Virus record (IMG/VR): IMGVR_UViG_3300010293_000015
Location: 1 to 38,175 of that record
Reading direction: 5' to 3' (one strand)
Length of the DNA stretch: 38,175 nucleotides
DNA from: a virus
Numbering within the stretch: position 1 is the first letter of the stretch; each line of letters opens with the position of its first letter. The translations under genes and the position numbers were made by a program. A model generated the notes under the pieces. That model was not told the origin of the DNA and searched no databases. It saw nothing but the letters and a program-made list of their open reading frames with translations. Below, one piece after another: positions 13,242 to 19,821 of the stretch.

Positions 13242-14321
13242 ATGAATTACTATAACGACAACGATCCGAAGGCGTGCGCGTGGTTGCGCGAGTTGATCGC
13301 GCAAGGCCACTTGCCGCCGGGGACCGTTGACGAAAGGAGCATCCTTGAGATTGAGCCAATCGACCTTGCCGGATTCGACCAGTGCCACTTCTTCGCCGGG
13401 ATCGGAGGCTGGCCCCTCGCCCTGCGGTGGGCCGGACTCGAAGGCGTTGCCGGGATCTGGACCGGGTCATGTCCGTGTCAGCCGCTTTCGTGCGCTGGTA
13501 AAAGACAGGGACACGCCGATGAGCGCCACCTTTGGCCCGCTTTTTACCGCCTCATCGCCGAGTGCCGTCCTGCAACGATCTTTGGAGAGCAAGTTGCGTC
13601 AAAAGATGGACGTGAATGGTTCGCCGGAGTTCGTCTTGACCTGGAAGACCTGGGATATGCCTGCGGGGGAGCCGATCTGTGCGCTGCGGGCGTCGGAGCG
13701 CCGCACCGGAGACAAAGGCTGTTCTGGGTGGCCGACGCCGATTGTTTCGGACACACGGCACAGCGGATTCAGCGAGCACAGCAAGCACGACAAGTTGGTA
13801 TATGTGGCGCAACTGGCCACGTGGCCGACGCCGACCACGCAGCGACAGGTCGAGCCAGAGAAGGCGGACAGGGAGAATGCCAAGGGGAACTGGCAGGGAG
13901 TGACGGGGCTTGTGGGCTGGGCGACGCCATGTGCTCAGGGCGACTCGACTGGCGGAGGGTGCCTCGGCGACGCGATGAAGAAGGCCGCAGGATTGAAGCG
14001 ACCGAGCGGGGCCAGTTACGGGACGAAGTTGAACGAGCAAGTGCTCCTTGCGATTGGTCCCGATGCGACATCCTGCCCTGCTGGGACGGGAAAGCGCGGT
14101 GTGTTGAATCCCAACCACAGCAGATGGCTGATGGGGTATCCGCTCACCTGGACGCTCTGCGGAATGCTGGCCTTTCTGAAGACCAAATCGGCGCGGCGGT
14201 CAGCACGTTCCCGCTCACTGAGCATGCCGTCGGGCGCACGATGCTTCTCCGGGGCATGGGAAACGCGATAATTCCGCAACTTGCGGCACAGTTTATCCTT
14301 GCATGGCGCGAGTGTGTGTAG
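13242..14321 (+). CDS. C5 cytosine DNA methyltransferase
   Basis: 359 residues. Motif I FFAGIGG (50-56), motif IV SCPCQP with catalytic Cys79, motif VI FGEQVASKDG (EQV in place of the usual ENV), motif VIII HRRQRLFWVADAD, a variable target-recognition region, and motif X GNAIIPQLAAQFI at the end. This is the Dcm/HhaI family, which transfers a methyl group to C5 of cytosine. As a phage orphan enzyme it probably protects against restriction. The gene is clearly more GC-rich than its neighbours, and 11-bp direct repeats flank it. A second long frame overlaps it almost completely. Confidence 0.88.
   Translation: MNYYNDNDPKACAWLRELIAQGHLPPGTVDERSILEIEPIDLAGFDQCHFFAGIGGWPLALRWAGLEGVAGIWTGSCPCQPLSCAGKRQGHADERHLWPAFYRLIAECRPATIFGEQVASKDGREWFAGVRLDLEDLGYACGGADLCAAGVGAPHRRQRLFWVADADCFGHTAQRIQRAQQARQVGICGATGHVADADHAATGRAREGGQGECQGELAGSDGACGLGDAMCSGRLDWRRVPRRRDEEGRRIEATERGQLRDEVERASAPCDWSRCDILPCWDGKARCVESQPQQMADGVSAHLDALRNAGLSEDQIGAAVSTFPLTEHAVGRTMLLRGMGNAIIPQLAAQFILAWRECV
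13351..14271 (+). CDS. Overprinted gene inside the C5 methyltransferase gene
   Basis: A frame open for more than 300 codons, +1 relative to the methyltransferase. TTG starts at 13345 and 13351 follow AAAGGAG (13333-13339). The product starts SQSTLPDST and contains VSRFRALVKDRDTP, GSPEFVLTWKTWDMPAGEP, ICALRASERRTG, GWPTP and NPNHSRWLMGYPLTW. I recall a large family of phage and bacterial proteins with exactly these motifs, usually left as hypothetical. The overlap is thus probably a conserved dual-coding pair, not chance. Function unknown; Ser/Thr/Pro-rich N-terminus. Confidence 0.55.
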   Translation: MSQSTLPDSTSATSSPGSEAGPSPCGGPDSKALPGSGPGHVRVSRFRALVKDRDTPMSATFGPLFTASSPSAVLQRSLESKLRQKMDVNGSPEFVLTWKTWDMPAGEPICALRASERRTGDKGCSGWPTPIVSDTRHSGFSEHSKHDKLVYVAQLATWPTPTTQRQVEPEKADRENAKGNWQGVTGLVGWATPCAQGDSTGGGCLGDAMKKAAGLKRPSGASYGTKLNEQVLLAIGPDATSCPAGTGKRGVLNPNHSRWLMGYPLTWTLCGMLAFLKTKSARRSARSRSLSMPSGARCFSGAWETR

Positions 14322-14359
14322 TGCGAACGCGAGTAAAGAAAAATTTTGGGCCTATAGGC

Positions 14360-14370
14360 GTGACACGAGG
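14360..14370 (+). repeat. Right 11-bp direct repeat flanking the C5 methyltransferase cassette
   Basis: Second copy of GTGACACGAGG. Just after it lies a perfect hairpin GTCGCG-GG-CGCGAC (14372-14385). Confidence 0.5.
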
Positions 14371-14414
14371 CGTCGCGGGCGCGACAAAGGGTGTCGCGGA
14401 AAGGAGAATTATGC

Positions 14415-14597
14415 ATGACTCCAGTAAAGGCGATTAGGGCTAAGTGCCTGGATTGTTCCAACAATCAGGTATTAGAAATTAGAGAATGCACTATATCTAT
14501 TTGCCCATTGTGGCCGTTCCGCATGGGGAAGAACCCAAACCGGAAGGGGAAGCCTCGCAAACAGGCTCAGAATTTGGAAAAACATGGGGCTATCTAA
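14415..14597 (+). CDS. Small Cys-rich phage protein
   Basis: 60 residues. MTPVKAIRAKCLDCSNNQ, then IRECTISICPLWPFRMGKNP is a pattern recalled from many small phage proteins (CLDC...C...CPLYPFRxGKNP), probably a four-Cys zinc site. AAAGGAG lies 8 bases before the ATG at 14415; an in-frame GTG further up lies in the hairpin region. The basic C-terminus could bind nucleic acid. Function unknown. Confidence 0.7.
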   Translation: MTPVKAIRAKCLDCSNNQVLEIRECTISICPLWPFRMGKNPNRKGKPRKQAQNLEKHGAI

Positions 14598-14667
14598 GGT
14601 TTTGAAAAACTTTATAGCTCAGGGATAGGTTGGTATATAGAGAAGGGAAAACGGGGATTAAACCATG

Positions 14668-14696
14668 TTGACAGGACCCCATAAAACTCATATAAT
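14668..14696 (+). promoter_or_regulatory. Perfect-consensus sigma70 promoter
   Basis: TTGACA (14668-14673), 17-base spacer, TATAAT (14691-14696). Both boxes and the spacing match the consensus exactly. The expected start at about 14702 coincides with the first bases of a folded leader. Confidence 0.85.
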
Positions 14697-14700
14697 TTTC

Positions 14701-14803
14701 GTAGGTGGCTTATCTCCGGGTAGCTCCCGGGGAGACAGCCCCAGCTCCTGGAGGGTTGCCACCTACCTACCTAAAAAAGTTATCCAGGGCCACAGGAGAA
14801 AAA
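14701..14803 (+). promoter_or_regulatory. Branched 5' leader of the DUF559 gene (riboswitch-like)
   Basis: A closing stem GTAGGTGGC (14701-14709) with GCCACCTAC (14758-14766) encloses two hairpins: a TCTCCGGG/CCCGG-GGAGA arm and a CCAG-CTC-CTGG arm, giving a three-way junction. A further CTAC repeat just after the stem could compete for the 5' strand. The ribosome site (AGGAG) lies about 30 bases downstream. It may be a regulatory leader or a processed small RNA. No known riboswitch class matched. Confidence 0.5.
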
Positions 14804-15178
14804 ATGTGCTCTATCCGTCATTTAGTAAATCCCATAAAATATAAACAGGCTAAAGAGATGCGTAGAAATCCTACGCCCGCTGAATATAAGTTGTGGCATG
14901 AAATCAGGGGGAAAAAGATTGGTGTACGTTTTGGGAGACAAAGAGTAGTCCGAGGGTATATTGTTGATTTCTATTGCCCTAGTATGAAATTAATTGTAGA
15001 AGTTGATGGAAATATTCATTTGCAAAAAGAGCAAAAAGAAAGGGATAAATTTAGAGAGACCATTTTAAACAGCATTGGTTTTCGGGTTTTAAGAATATCA
15101 AATGATATGGTTCTTAATCATATCTCTTTAGCATTAGATCAAATTAGGAGGGCTATTGATGAAGCCCGCCATGCTTAA
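14804..15178 (+). CDS. DUF559 (Vsr-like) endonuclease
   Basis: 124 residues from the ATG at 14804 with AGGAG upstream. RRNPTPAEYKLWHEIRGKKI (Glu27), VRFGRQRVV, GYIVDFYCPS (Asp55) and KLIVEVDGNIH (Glu66, Asp68, His72) are the hallmarks of DUF559, a PD-(D/E)XK family related to the Vsr mismatch endonuclease. Substrate unknown. The gene is AT-rich compared with the genes to its left, suggesting recent acquisition along with the next gene. It overlaps the Prim-Pol gene by 20 bases. Confidence 0.85.
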   Translation: MCSIRHLVNPIKYKQAKEMRRNPTPAEYKLWHEIRGKKIGVRFGRQRVVRGYIVDFYCPSMKLIVEVDGNIHLQKEQKERDKFRETILNSIGFRVLRISNDMVLNHISLALDQIRRAIDEARHA

Positions 15179-16814
15179 TCACGCGATTTCTTACCTAAAA
15201 GATTATGGTTTCAGCGTTATCCCCCTGAACCCATCTTGCGAAGAGGAAAGAAGCAAGCGGCCTTTGATAAAATGGGCGGAGTTTCAAACCAGAAAGCCAA
15301 CCGAAAAGGAAATAATTTCTTGGTGGAATTCATGGCCCGATGCGATGATTGGTTTGGTTTGCGGACCTATATCTAATTTGTTTGTCCTAGATGCTGACAC
15401 TGAATATGCTCATAAAGAAATTGAAGAGAATCTTCCTGAGGGATTTCTTTGTCCGATCGTAAAGACTCCTAGAGGATGGCATTATTGGTTTAGATTTACA
15501 AAAGGATTAAGGAATTCCAATAATGGAAAGATCCATTGTCGCGGGGAAGGCGGCTATGTTGTTGCTCCTCCCAGTAGAAAAGAAGATGGATCAGAGTATA
15601 AATTTTTATTAAAGCCGTCAACCGATTGTCCCTTCCCCTATAAACCCCATTCATTAAACAAATTAATAAATGATAATGCAGGGTTAGAAAATCAAAAAAA
15701 AGAGGATAGCTATGACCACACAAAACCACATTTGACCACAACTGACCACAAATTATTTAATATCGGTTCAAGGGATGATGATCTTTTTCATCTTGCAAAT
15801 GTTCTTTTTAAGGGAGGAGAAAGTGAACAATACATAAGTGAAGTTATTGAAAACATTGCATTAAATGTATGCAATCCTCCATTCTCTTTATCAGATGCAA
15901 GAGTAAAAGTTTCGTCTGCTTTGGACCGGAAGAATAGGTCAGACCGAAACATAGCCAATGAGGTTTATGAGTTCATACTGACCACAAGTGGCCACATAAT
16001 GACCACAGATGTCCACAACGGACTACAAGTGACCACAAGACAGGATAAAAAAGCGGTTGTTATGGCTCTCCTCAGATTGCTTGATGATGGAATTATAGAA
16101 AGGTATGGGACAAGGAACGGTTCGTACCGTAGGGTTGAAGATCAGGCTCCAGACATAGACATATTTGAATCAGCGGAATCCCCTCTTTCATTGCATTACC
16201 CTCTTGGTGTGGAAAAGCTGGTCTACACCATGCCGAAGTCAATAATCGTCGTCGCTGGTGAGTCCGACGCCGGGAAGACAGCCTTTCTTTTAAGCTTCTC
16301 CATGCTAAATATGGATAACCATAACATAATTTACTATTCATCAGAGATGGGAGCAACGGAGTTGCGGTCAAGAATAGAGAAATTTGAACGCCCGATTGAT
16401 GACTGGAAGAAGGTTCAATTCAAGGAACGCTCCTCAAACTTCCAGGACCTTATCCAAAAAGATTCAATAAATATAATAGATTACCTTGAACTATCTGATG
16501 ATTTTTACAGGGTTGGAGCCCAAATAAAGGGAATCTTTGATAAACTTAAATCCGGCATTGCCATTATAGCCCTACAAAAGAAGATCGGGGCCGAACTCGC
16601 CCGGGGCGGTGACTTCACTATGGAAAAGGCCAGACTATACCTTAGCCTAAGCCGGGACAATATCTGCAAGGTTATCAAGGCAAAGAACTGGGTCAACCCA
16701 ATGGTGAAACCTACCGGAAAGGCCAAGAAGTTTGTCCTCCTGCATGGCTGCAAGTTCTTGGCAAAAACTGAATGGATAATGGCTGACGAATTAGACAGGG
16801 CGAAAGATGTTTGA
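15159..16814 (+). CDS. Primase-polymerase (Prim-Pol) fused to RecA/DnaB-like helicase
   Basis: 551 residues from the ATG at 15159, seven bases after AGGAGG. The N-terminal Prim-Pol domain has FVLDADTE (Asp78, Asp80), RGWHYWFR (His108) and GGYVVAPPS (132-140). The middle (about 255-325) is a winged-helix linker (VVMALLRLLDDGIIERYGTR). The C-terminal ATPase has Walker A GESDAGKT (about 367-374), YYSSEMG and a DnaB-like end. It would prime and unwind DNA for host polymerase, since no phage polymerase is seen. The DNA for the linker carries iteron-like repeats. The first half is AT-rich. Confidence 0.85.
   Translation: MKPAMLNHAISYLKDYGFSVIPLNPSCEEERSKRPLIKWAEFQTRKPTEKEIISWWNSWPDAMIGLVCGPISNLFVLDADTEYAHKEIEENLPEGFLCPIVKTPRGWHYWFRFTKGLRNSNNGKIHCRGEGGYVVAPPSRKEDGSEYKFLLKPSTDCPFPYKPHSLNKLINDNAGLENQKKEDSYDHTKPHLTTTDHKLFNIGSRDDDLFHLANVLFKGGESEQYISEVIENIALNVCNPPFSLSDARVKVSSALDRKNRSDRNIANEVYEFILTTSGHIMTTDVHNGLQVTTRQDKKAVVMALLRLLDDGIIERYGTRNGSYRRVEDQAPDIDIFESAESPLSLHYPLGVEKLVYTMPKSIIVVAGESDAGKTAFLLSFSMLNMDNHNIIYYSSEMGATELRSRIEKFERPIDDWKKVQFKERSSNFQDLIQKDSINIIDYLELSDDFYRVGAQIKGIFDKLKSGIAIIALQKKIGAELARGGDFTMEKARLYLSLSRDNICKVIKAKNWVNPMVKPTGKAKKFVLLHGCKFLAKTEWIMADELDRAKDV
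15711..15750. repeat. Iteron-like array 1 inside the Prim-Pol gene
   Basis: Four tandem units end in ACCACA at an exact 10-base period: 15713-15720, 15724-15730, 15733-15740 and 15743-15750 (core TGACCACA, second unit AACCACA). The period is not a multiple of three, so it is a DNA-level and not a protein-level repeat. It may be a replication origin or protein-binding array. Confidence 0.55.
15979..16037. repeat. Iteron-like array 2 inside the Prim-Pol gene
   Basis: Six units of GACCACA or close variants (GGCCACA, GTCCACA, GACTACA) start at 15980, 15990, 16001, 16011, 16021 and 16031, a spacing of 10-11 bases. They lie about 230 bases after array 1, on the same helical phase within each array. 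Confidence 0.55.
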
Positions 16815-16854
16815 AAAATACCTACACCCATGGACAGAAAGGAAGGGAGGAAAA

Positions 16855-17115
16855 ATGAGAGCTGACAAGATCGGCGCCGGCGGACTCTGGATAAAGGAAG
16901 GCAAAAATGGCAAATTCCTTTCCGGCTCCCTGCACTTCGACATGATGGGCAGGCGGATCGAGGTAAATTTCCTGAGCTTCAAGAACGACCGGAAGGAAGG
17001 AAAGCAACCCGATTACAATATCCTGGTCACTGAGTACAAGGACGCAACCAGGCCAAAGGAGCCACCGTATAATGCTAGCCAAACTCCTAAGCAAAATGAT
17101 GATCCGCCTTTCTAA
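16855..17115 (+). CDS. Putative single-stranded DNA-binding protein (DUF736-like)
   Basis: 86 residues from the ATG at 16855, which follows AAGGAAGGAGG; an earlier in-frame ATG at 16807 lacks a site. GAGGLWIKEGKNGKFLSGSL and EVNFLSFKNDRKEGKQPDYN fit the short OB-like DUF736/SSB pattern. The end NDDPPF resembles the acidic SSB tip that recruits replication proteins. It follows the Prim-Pol gene directly, as expected for a replication partner. The next small gene starts within its last codons. Confidence 0.65.
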   Translation: MRADKIGAGGLWIKEGKNGKFLSGSLHFDMMGRRIEVNFLSFKNDRKEGKQPDYNILVTEYKDATRPKEPPYNASQTPKQNDDPPF

Positions 17116-17212
17116 ATTCTATCTTAACTATCTGCTTTCTAAGGATTTTACTCCAGAAAGATCGCTGAAAGTTGATAGGATAATAGAAAAAATGGATTCA
17201 TGGGCGGAGTAA
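17096..17212 (+). CDS. 38-residue hypothetical protein
   Basis: MMIRLSKFYLNYLLSKDFTP... ending IIEKMDSWAE: an amphipathic helix with a charged end. The frame overlaps the SSB-like gene by 20 bases. Ribosome site weak (TAAG). AT-rich coding, unlike the late genes. Confidence 0.4.
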   Translation: MMIRLSKFYLNYLLSKDFTPERSLKVDRIIEKMDSWAE

Positions 17213-17232
17213 AATAAACAGGGAGGAGAAAA

Positions 17233-17376
17233 ATGAATATTAGACCAGAAGAAAAATTGGCAATGGAAATTATTAAATTGGCAATCAGGGATATTCTTAA
17301 ACCTAAATCTATCCCAAGGTCAAAAATTAAAAAATTCGCAAAAAATCCCCCCATAAATTGCAATAATTTAATATGA
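17233..17376 (+). CDS. 47-residue hypothetical protein
   Basis: GGGAGGAG lies 5-12 bases before the ATG. MNIRPEEKLAMEIIKLAIRD is an acidic/hydrophobic helix; the second half is Lys-rich (RSKIKKFAKNPP). Strongly AT-rich. The stop overlaps the next ATG (ATGA), so it is in one operon with the HTH protein. No family recognised. Confidence 0.6.
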   Translation: MNIRPEEKLAMEIIKLAIRDILKPKSIPRSKIKKFAKNPPINCNNLI

Positions 17377-17591
17377 AACGCGGCTGGCTCACAGGCCAAG
17401 ATAGTATCGCCTGCTACATGAACATCTGCAAGGATACTCTCTTGGTCTGGCAAAAAAAATACCACCTACCTATCGTCAAAGTCGGAAAACTATGGTGCGC
17501 TGTCGAAAGAGACCTTGACGAATGGCTCACAACCCCAGTAAAAAAACGCAGAAAACTTAAAAACTCCCCCCCAAAACCCCCACAAACCTGA
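17373..17591 (+). CDS. Excisionase-like helix-turn-helix protein
   Basis: 72 residues. GWLTGQDSIACYMNICKDTL, then WQKKYHLPIVKVGKLWCAVE and RDLDEWL is the MerR/HTH_17 excisionase-type winged helix. The end is Lys/Pro-rich. It could be a DNA-bending factor or transcription regulator. No integrase is present, so a role in excision is unlikely here. It lies just before the lysis and packaging genes, where it might control the late switch (inference). Confidence 0.7.
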   Translation: MKRGWLTGQDSIACYMNICKDTLLVWQKKYHLPIVKVGKLWCAVERDLDEWLTTPVKKRRKLKNSPPKPPQT

Positions 17592-17602
17592 TTTTGACCC
17601 CC

Positions 17603-17631
17603 TTGACTGTCTGAAAACAATCAGTTATGCT
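17603..17631 (+). promoter_or_regulatory. Sigma70 promoter placing the endolysin ATG at about +1
   Basis: TTGACT (17603-17608), 17-base spacer, TATGCT (17626-17631). The ATG at 17638 comes 6 bases after the -10 box, and no ribosome site is present, so the transcript is probably leaderless. The reverse gene at 3254 has the same 6-base spacing. Confidence 0.6.
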
Positions 17632-17637
17632 CTAACC

Positions 17638-18105
17638 ATGAGCCGAAGCCTTGACGATCTCCACCCCGAACTCAAGTGGAGAGCAGAACTTTTGCTCACC
17701 GCCTGCCAGAATATCTCTGCCCCAATTCTCATCTACTTCACCCTTAGAACCTTTGAAGAACAGCAAGCCCTTTACGAGCAAGGCCGTAAATCGCCCGGGA
17801 AGGTGGTCACAAACGCGCAGGCGGGGCAGTCCTATCACAATTATGGCCTTGCCCTTGATTTCGCGCCTACGGCCCCAAATGGGGCCATTAAGTGGGATGA
17901 TTTAGAGGGGTTTCAGACGGTAGGCGAGCTTGCCGAAGGGTTTGGGTTCCAATGGGGGGGCCGCTGGCCCCAAAAAGACCGCCCACATCTTCAGATGAGC
18001 TTCGGGTTTAAGTGGGAAGACCTCATGGCCTTCTACCAGTCTGGGGGACTCCCGGGGGCATGGAAAAAGGTTTCGGCGGTTGCAGCCCGAAGGGGGTGGC
18101 CTTGA
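17638..18105 (+). CDS. M15-family endolysin (L-alanyl-D-glutamate peptidase type)
   Basis: 155 residues. SYHNYGLALDF (His67, Asp74) and RPHLQM (His117) are the zinc ligands of M15 VanY/Ply500-type peptidases, which cut the peptide stem of peptidoglycan. RTFEEQQALYEQGR is typical of the family. There is no signal peptide, so a holin is needed; candidates lie at 7761, 27639 and 32606. A sigma70 promoter ends 6 bases before the ATG. It is the first gene of the late block and its stop overlaps the small terminase start. Confidence 0.88.
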   Translation: MSRSLDDLHPELKWRAELLLTACQNISAPILIYFTLRTFEEQQALYEQGRKSPGKVVTNAQAGQSYHNYGLALDFAPTAPNGAIKWDDLEGFQTVGELAEGFGFQWGGRWPQKDRPHLQMSFGFKWEDLMAFYQSGGLPGAWKKVSAVAARRGWP

Positions 18106-18467
18106 TGCCGGCCATCATGACCCCGGAGATTTCCCGTAAGGCCGTGGAAGCCATCCAGAAGAGAAAGCTCAAGTATGCGGCCAAATACAAGATCACCCTG
18201 GACCGATTGTTCCGCAAGCTCGACGAAGAGCTTGAGGCCGAGGAGCAGAAAGTCTTTAACGACAAGGAAAATGGGGTAATATATTCCAAACCCATGATTG
18301 CATGGAGGGTTCGCCAGGAGGCCCGCCGGGATGCCGAGGCGCACCTGGGGATCAAGCCGGCGGAAAAGCAGGAAGTCAGCCACACCGGGAACATCGTGTT
18401 TGAAGTGATCGACTATGGCGACAAGAGGAAGGCCAAAAAGGGAAACGGGAACGGATCAAAGGGTTAA
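18105..18467 (+). CDS. Small terminase subunit
   Basis: 120 residues from the ATG at 18105 (overlapping the endolysin stop, AAGGGGGTGG upstream). It is helical and charged with MIAWRVRQEARRDAEAHLGI near 66-85, a common small-terminase pattern, and a basic C-terminal tail. It would recognise the packaging site and hand DNA to the large subunit, whose gene overlaps its end by 53 bases. Identified from position and helix pattern. Confidence 0.7.
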   Translation: MPAIMTPEISRKAVEAIQKRKLKYAAKYKITLDRLFRKLDEELEAEEQKVFNDKENGVIYSKPMIAWRVRQEARRDAEAHLGIKPAEKQEVSHTGNIVFEVIDYGDKRKAKKGNGNGSKG

Positions 18468-19821
18468 GATCACCCTGCCCTACGGATTCGAGCCCAGGGA
18501 ATACCAACTTGAAGTCTACCGGGCCTTGGACTCGGGGACCCGCAGGGCTGCCCTCGTTTGGCATAGGCGCGCCGGCAAGGATTTGACGATGCTTAACTAC
18601 ATCGTCAAGGAATCCTGGCGTCGACGTGGGGTTTACTACCACCTCCTGCCCACCTTCACCCAGGCCAAAAGGATCCTTTGGGACGGTATTGACTCCTCCG
18701 GCCGAGCCTTCCTTGACTACATCCCCCGGGAGATGATAGCCGAAAAGAACTCCACTGACATGAAGATCAAGTTCATAAACGGCTCGATCTACCAGCTCAT
18801 CGGGACCGACCAATTTGACCGGCTGGTGGGCCCGAACCCCATCGGATGTGTTTTCTCAGAGTACAGCCTTCAGAACCCTCAAGCATGGAAGCTAATCTCC
18901 CCGATCCTCCTGGAAAACCAGGGCTGGGCCGTCTTCATCTTCACGCCGCGGGGTAAGAACCACGCCTTCAAGCTCTTCGAGATTGCCAAGGCAAACCCCG
19001 ACGAATGGTACTCAAAACTGCTTACCATTGACGACACGATGGTAATCGACCGGAACGAAGTTCAGAACGAGGTCAAACAGGGTCTAATCGACCAGGAGAC
19101 CGCAAATCAGGAGTATTGGTGCAGCTTCACAAGCCCTATGAGCGGGGCCTATTACGCCCGACTCCTCGAGGTCGCAGAGCAGGAAGGCCGGATCTCCGGC
19201 GTCCCGTGGGACCCGCGGCTTCCGGTTCAAACCTTCTGGGACATCGGAATTGGTGATTCCACCGCCATTTGGTTCATCCAGAAGGCCGGGCGGGAGATTC
19301 ACATCCTGGAATACTACGAGAACCGGGGCCTGGGGATTGACCATTATGCTAAGTTAATGAAAGAAAAGCCTTATTCCTTTGATTATCACAATCTACCATT
19401 CGACGCAGAGAGCAAAGAGTTAGGAACCGGGAAGAGCATTGAAGAGCTTTTAAGACAGGCTAATATAGGGAAGATCAGGATCATCCCAAAAATGTCGGTT
19501 CAGCAGGGGATTGACGCAGCACGGGCCATCATTCCCAAGGTTTGGTTCGACAAAGAGAAATGCAAAGACGGTCTGGACGCACTCCAAAACTACCGTACCG
19601 AATACGATGAGAAGAGGGAAACATTCAAGCTGGAACCCCTTCATGACTGGAGCAGCCACGCCGCGGACGCCTTCCGGTACTTTGCAGTTGGCTTCCGGGA
19701 TGTACTACCCCAGCCGATGCCGAGCCGGTACAAGACCGACTACGATATATTCGCCCCCAACTACGGGGCCAAGCGCCACGAAATGGAACAGACCATGGAA
19801 ACATGGAACCCGTTTCAGTGA
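18415..19821 (+). CDS. Large terminase subunit (ATPase/nuclease)
   Basis: 468 residues. The ATPase has LVWHRRAGKD (Walker A variant, 48-56) and GCVFSEYSLQN (Walker B); the nuclease has FWDIGIGDSTAIWF and the C-terminal HAADAFRYFAVG. It drives DNA into the capsid and cuts it. The length fits the family. The ATG at 18415 lies inside the small-subunit gene and has only a weak ribosome site, so coupling is likely. The same frame stays open for 58 codons after the stop (see 19822). Confidence 0.9.
   Translation: MATRGRPKRETGTDQRVKITLPYGFEPREYQLEVYRALDSGTRRAALVWHRRAGKDLTMLNYIVKESWRRRGVYYHLLPTFTQAKRILWDGIDSSGRAFLDYIPREMIAEKNSTDMKIKFINGSIYQLIGTDQFDRLVGPNPIGCVFSEYSLQNPQAWKLISPILLENQGWAVFIFTPRGKNHAFKLFEIAKANPDEWYSKLLTIDDTMVIDRNEVQNEVKQGLIDQETANQEYWCSFTSPMSGAYYARLLEVAEQEGRISGVPWDPRLPVQTFWDIGIGDSTAIWFIQKAGREIHILEYYENRGLGIDHYAKLMKEKPYSFDYHNLPFDAESKELGTGKSIEELLRQANIGKIRIIPKMSVQQGIDAARAIIPKVWFDKEKCKDGLDALQNYRTEYDEKRETFKLEPLHDWSSHAADAFRYFAVGFRDVLPQPMPSRYKTDYDIFAPNYGAKRHEMEQTMETWNPFQ

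Noticed and set aside
13552-14118. Long antisense frame (188 codons) across the methyltransferase gene
   Set aside because: Arg/Pro/Ser-rich composition typical of GC-rich antisense shadow; no ribosome site and no recognisable motif.
14705-15178. Longer DUF559 protein starting at a GTG in the leader
   Set aside because: The added residues are encoded by the folded leader; the ATG at 14804 has AGGAG and starts at the domain.
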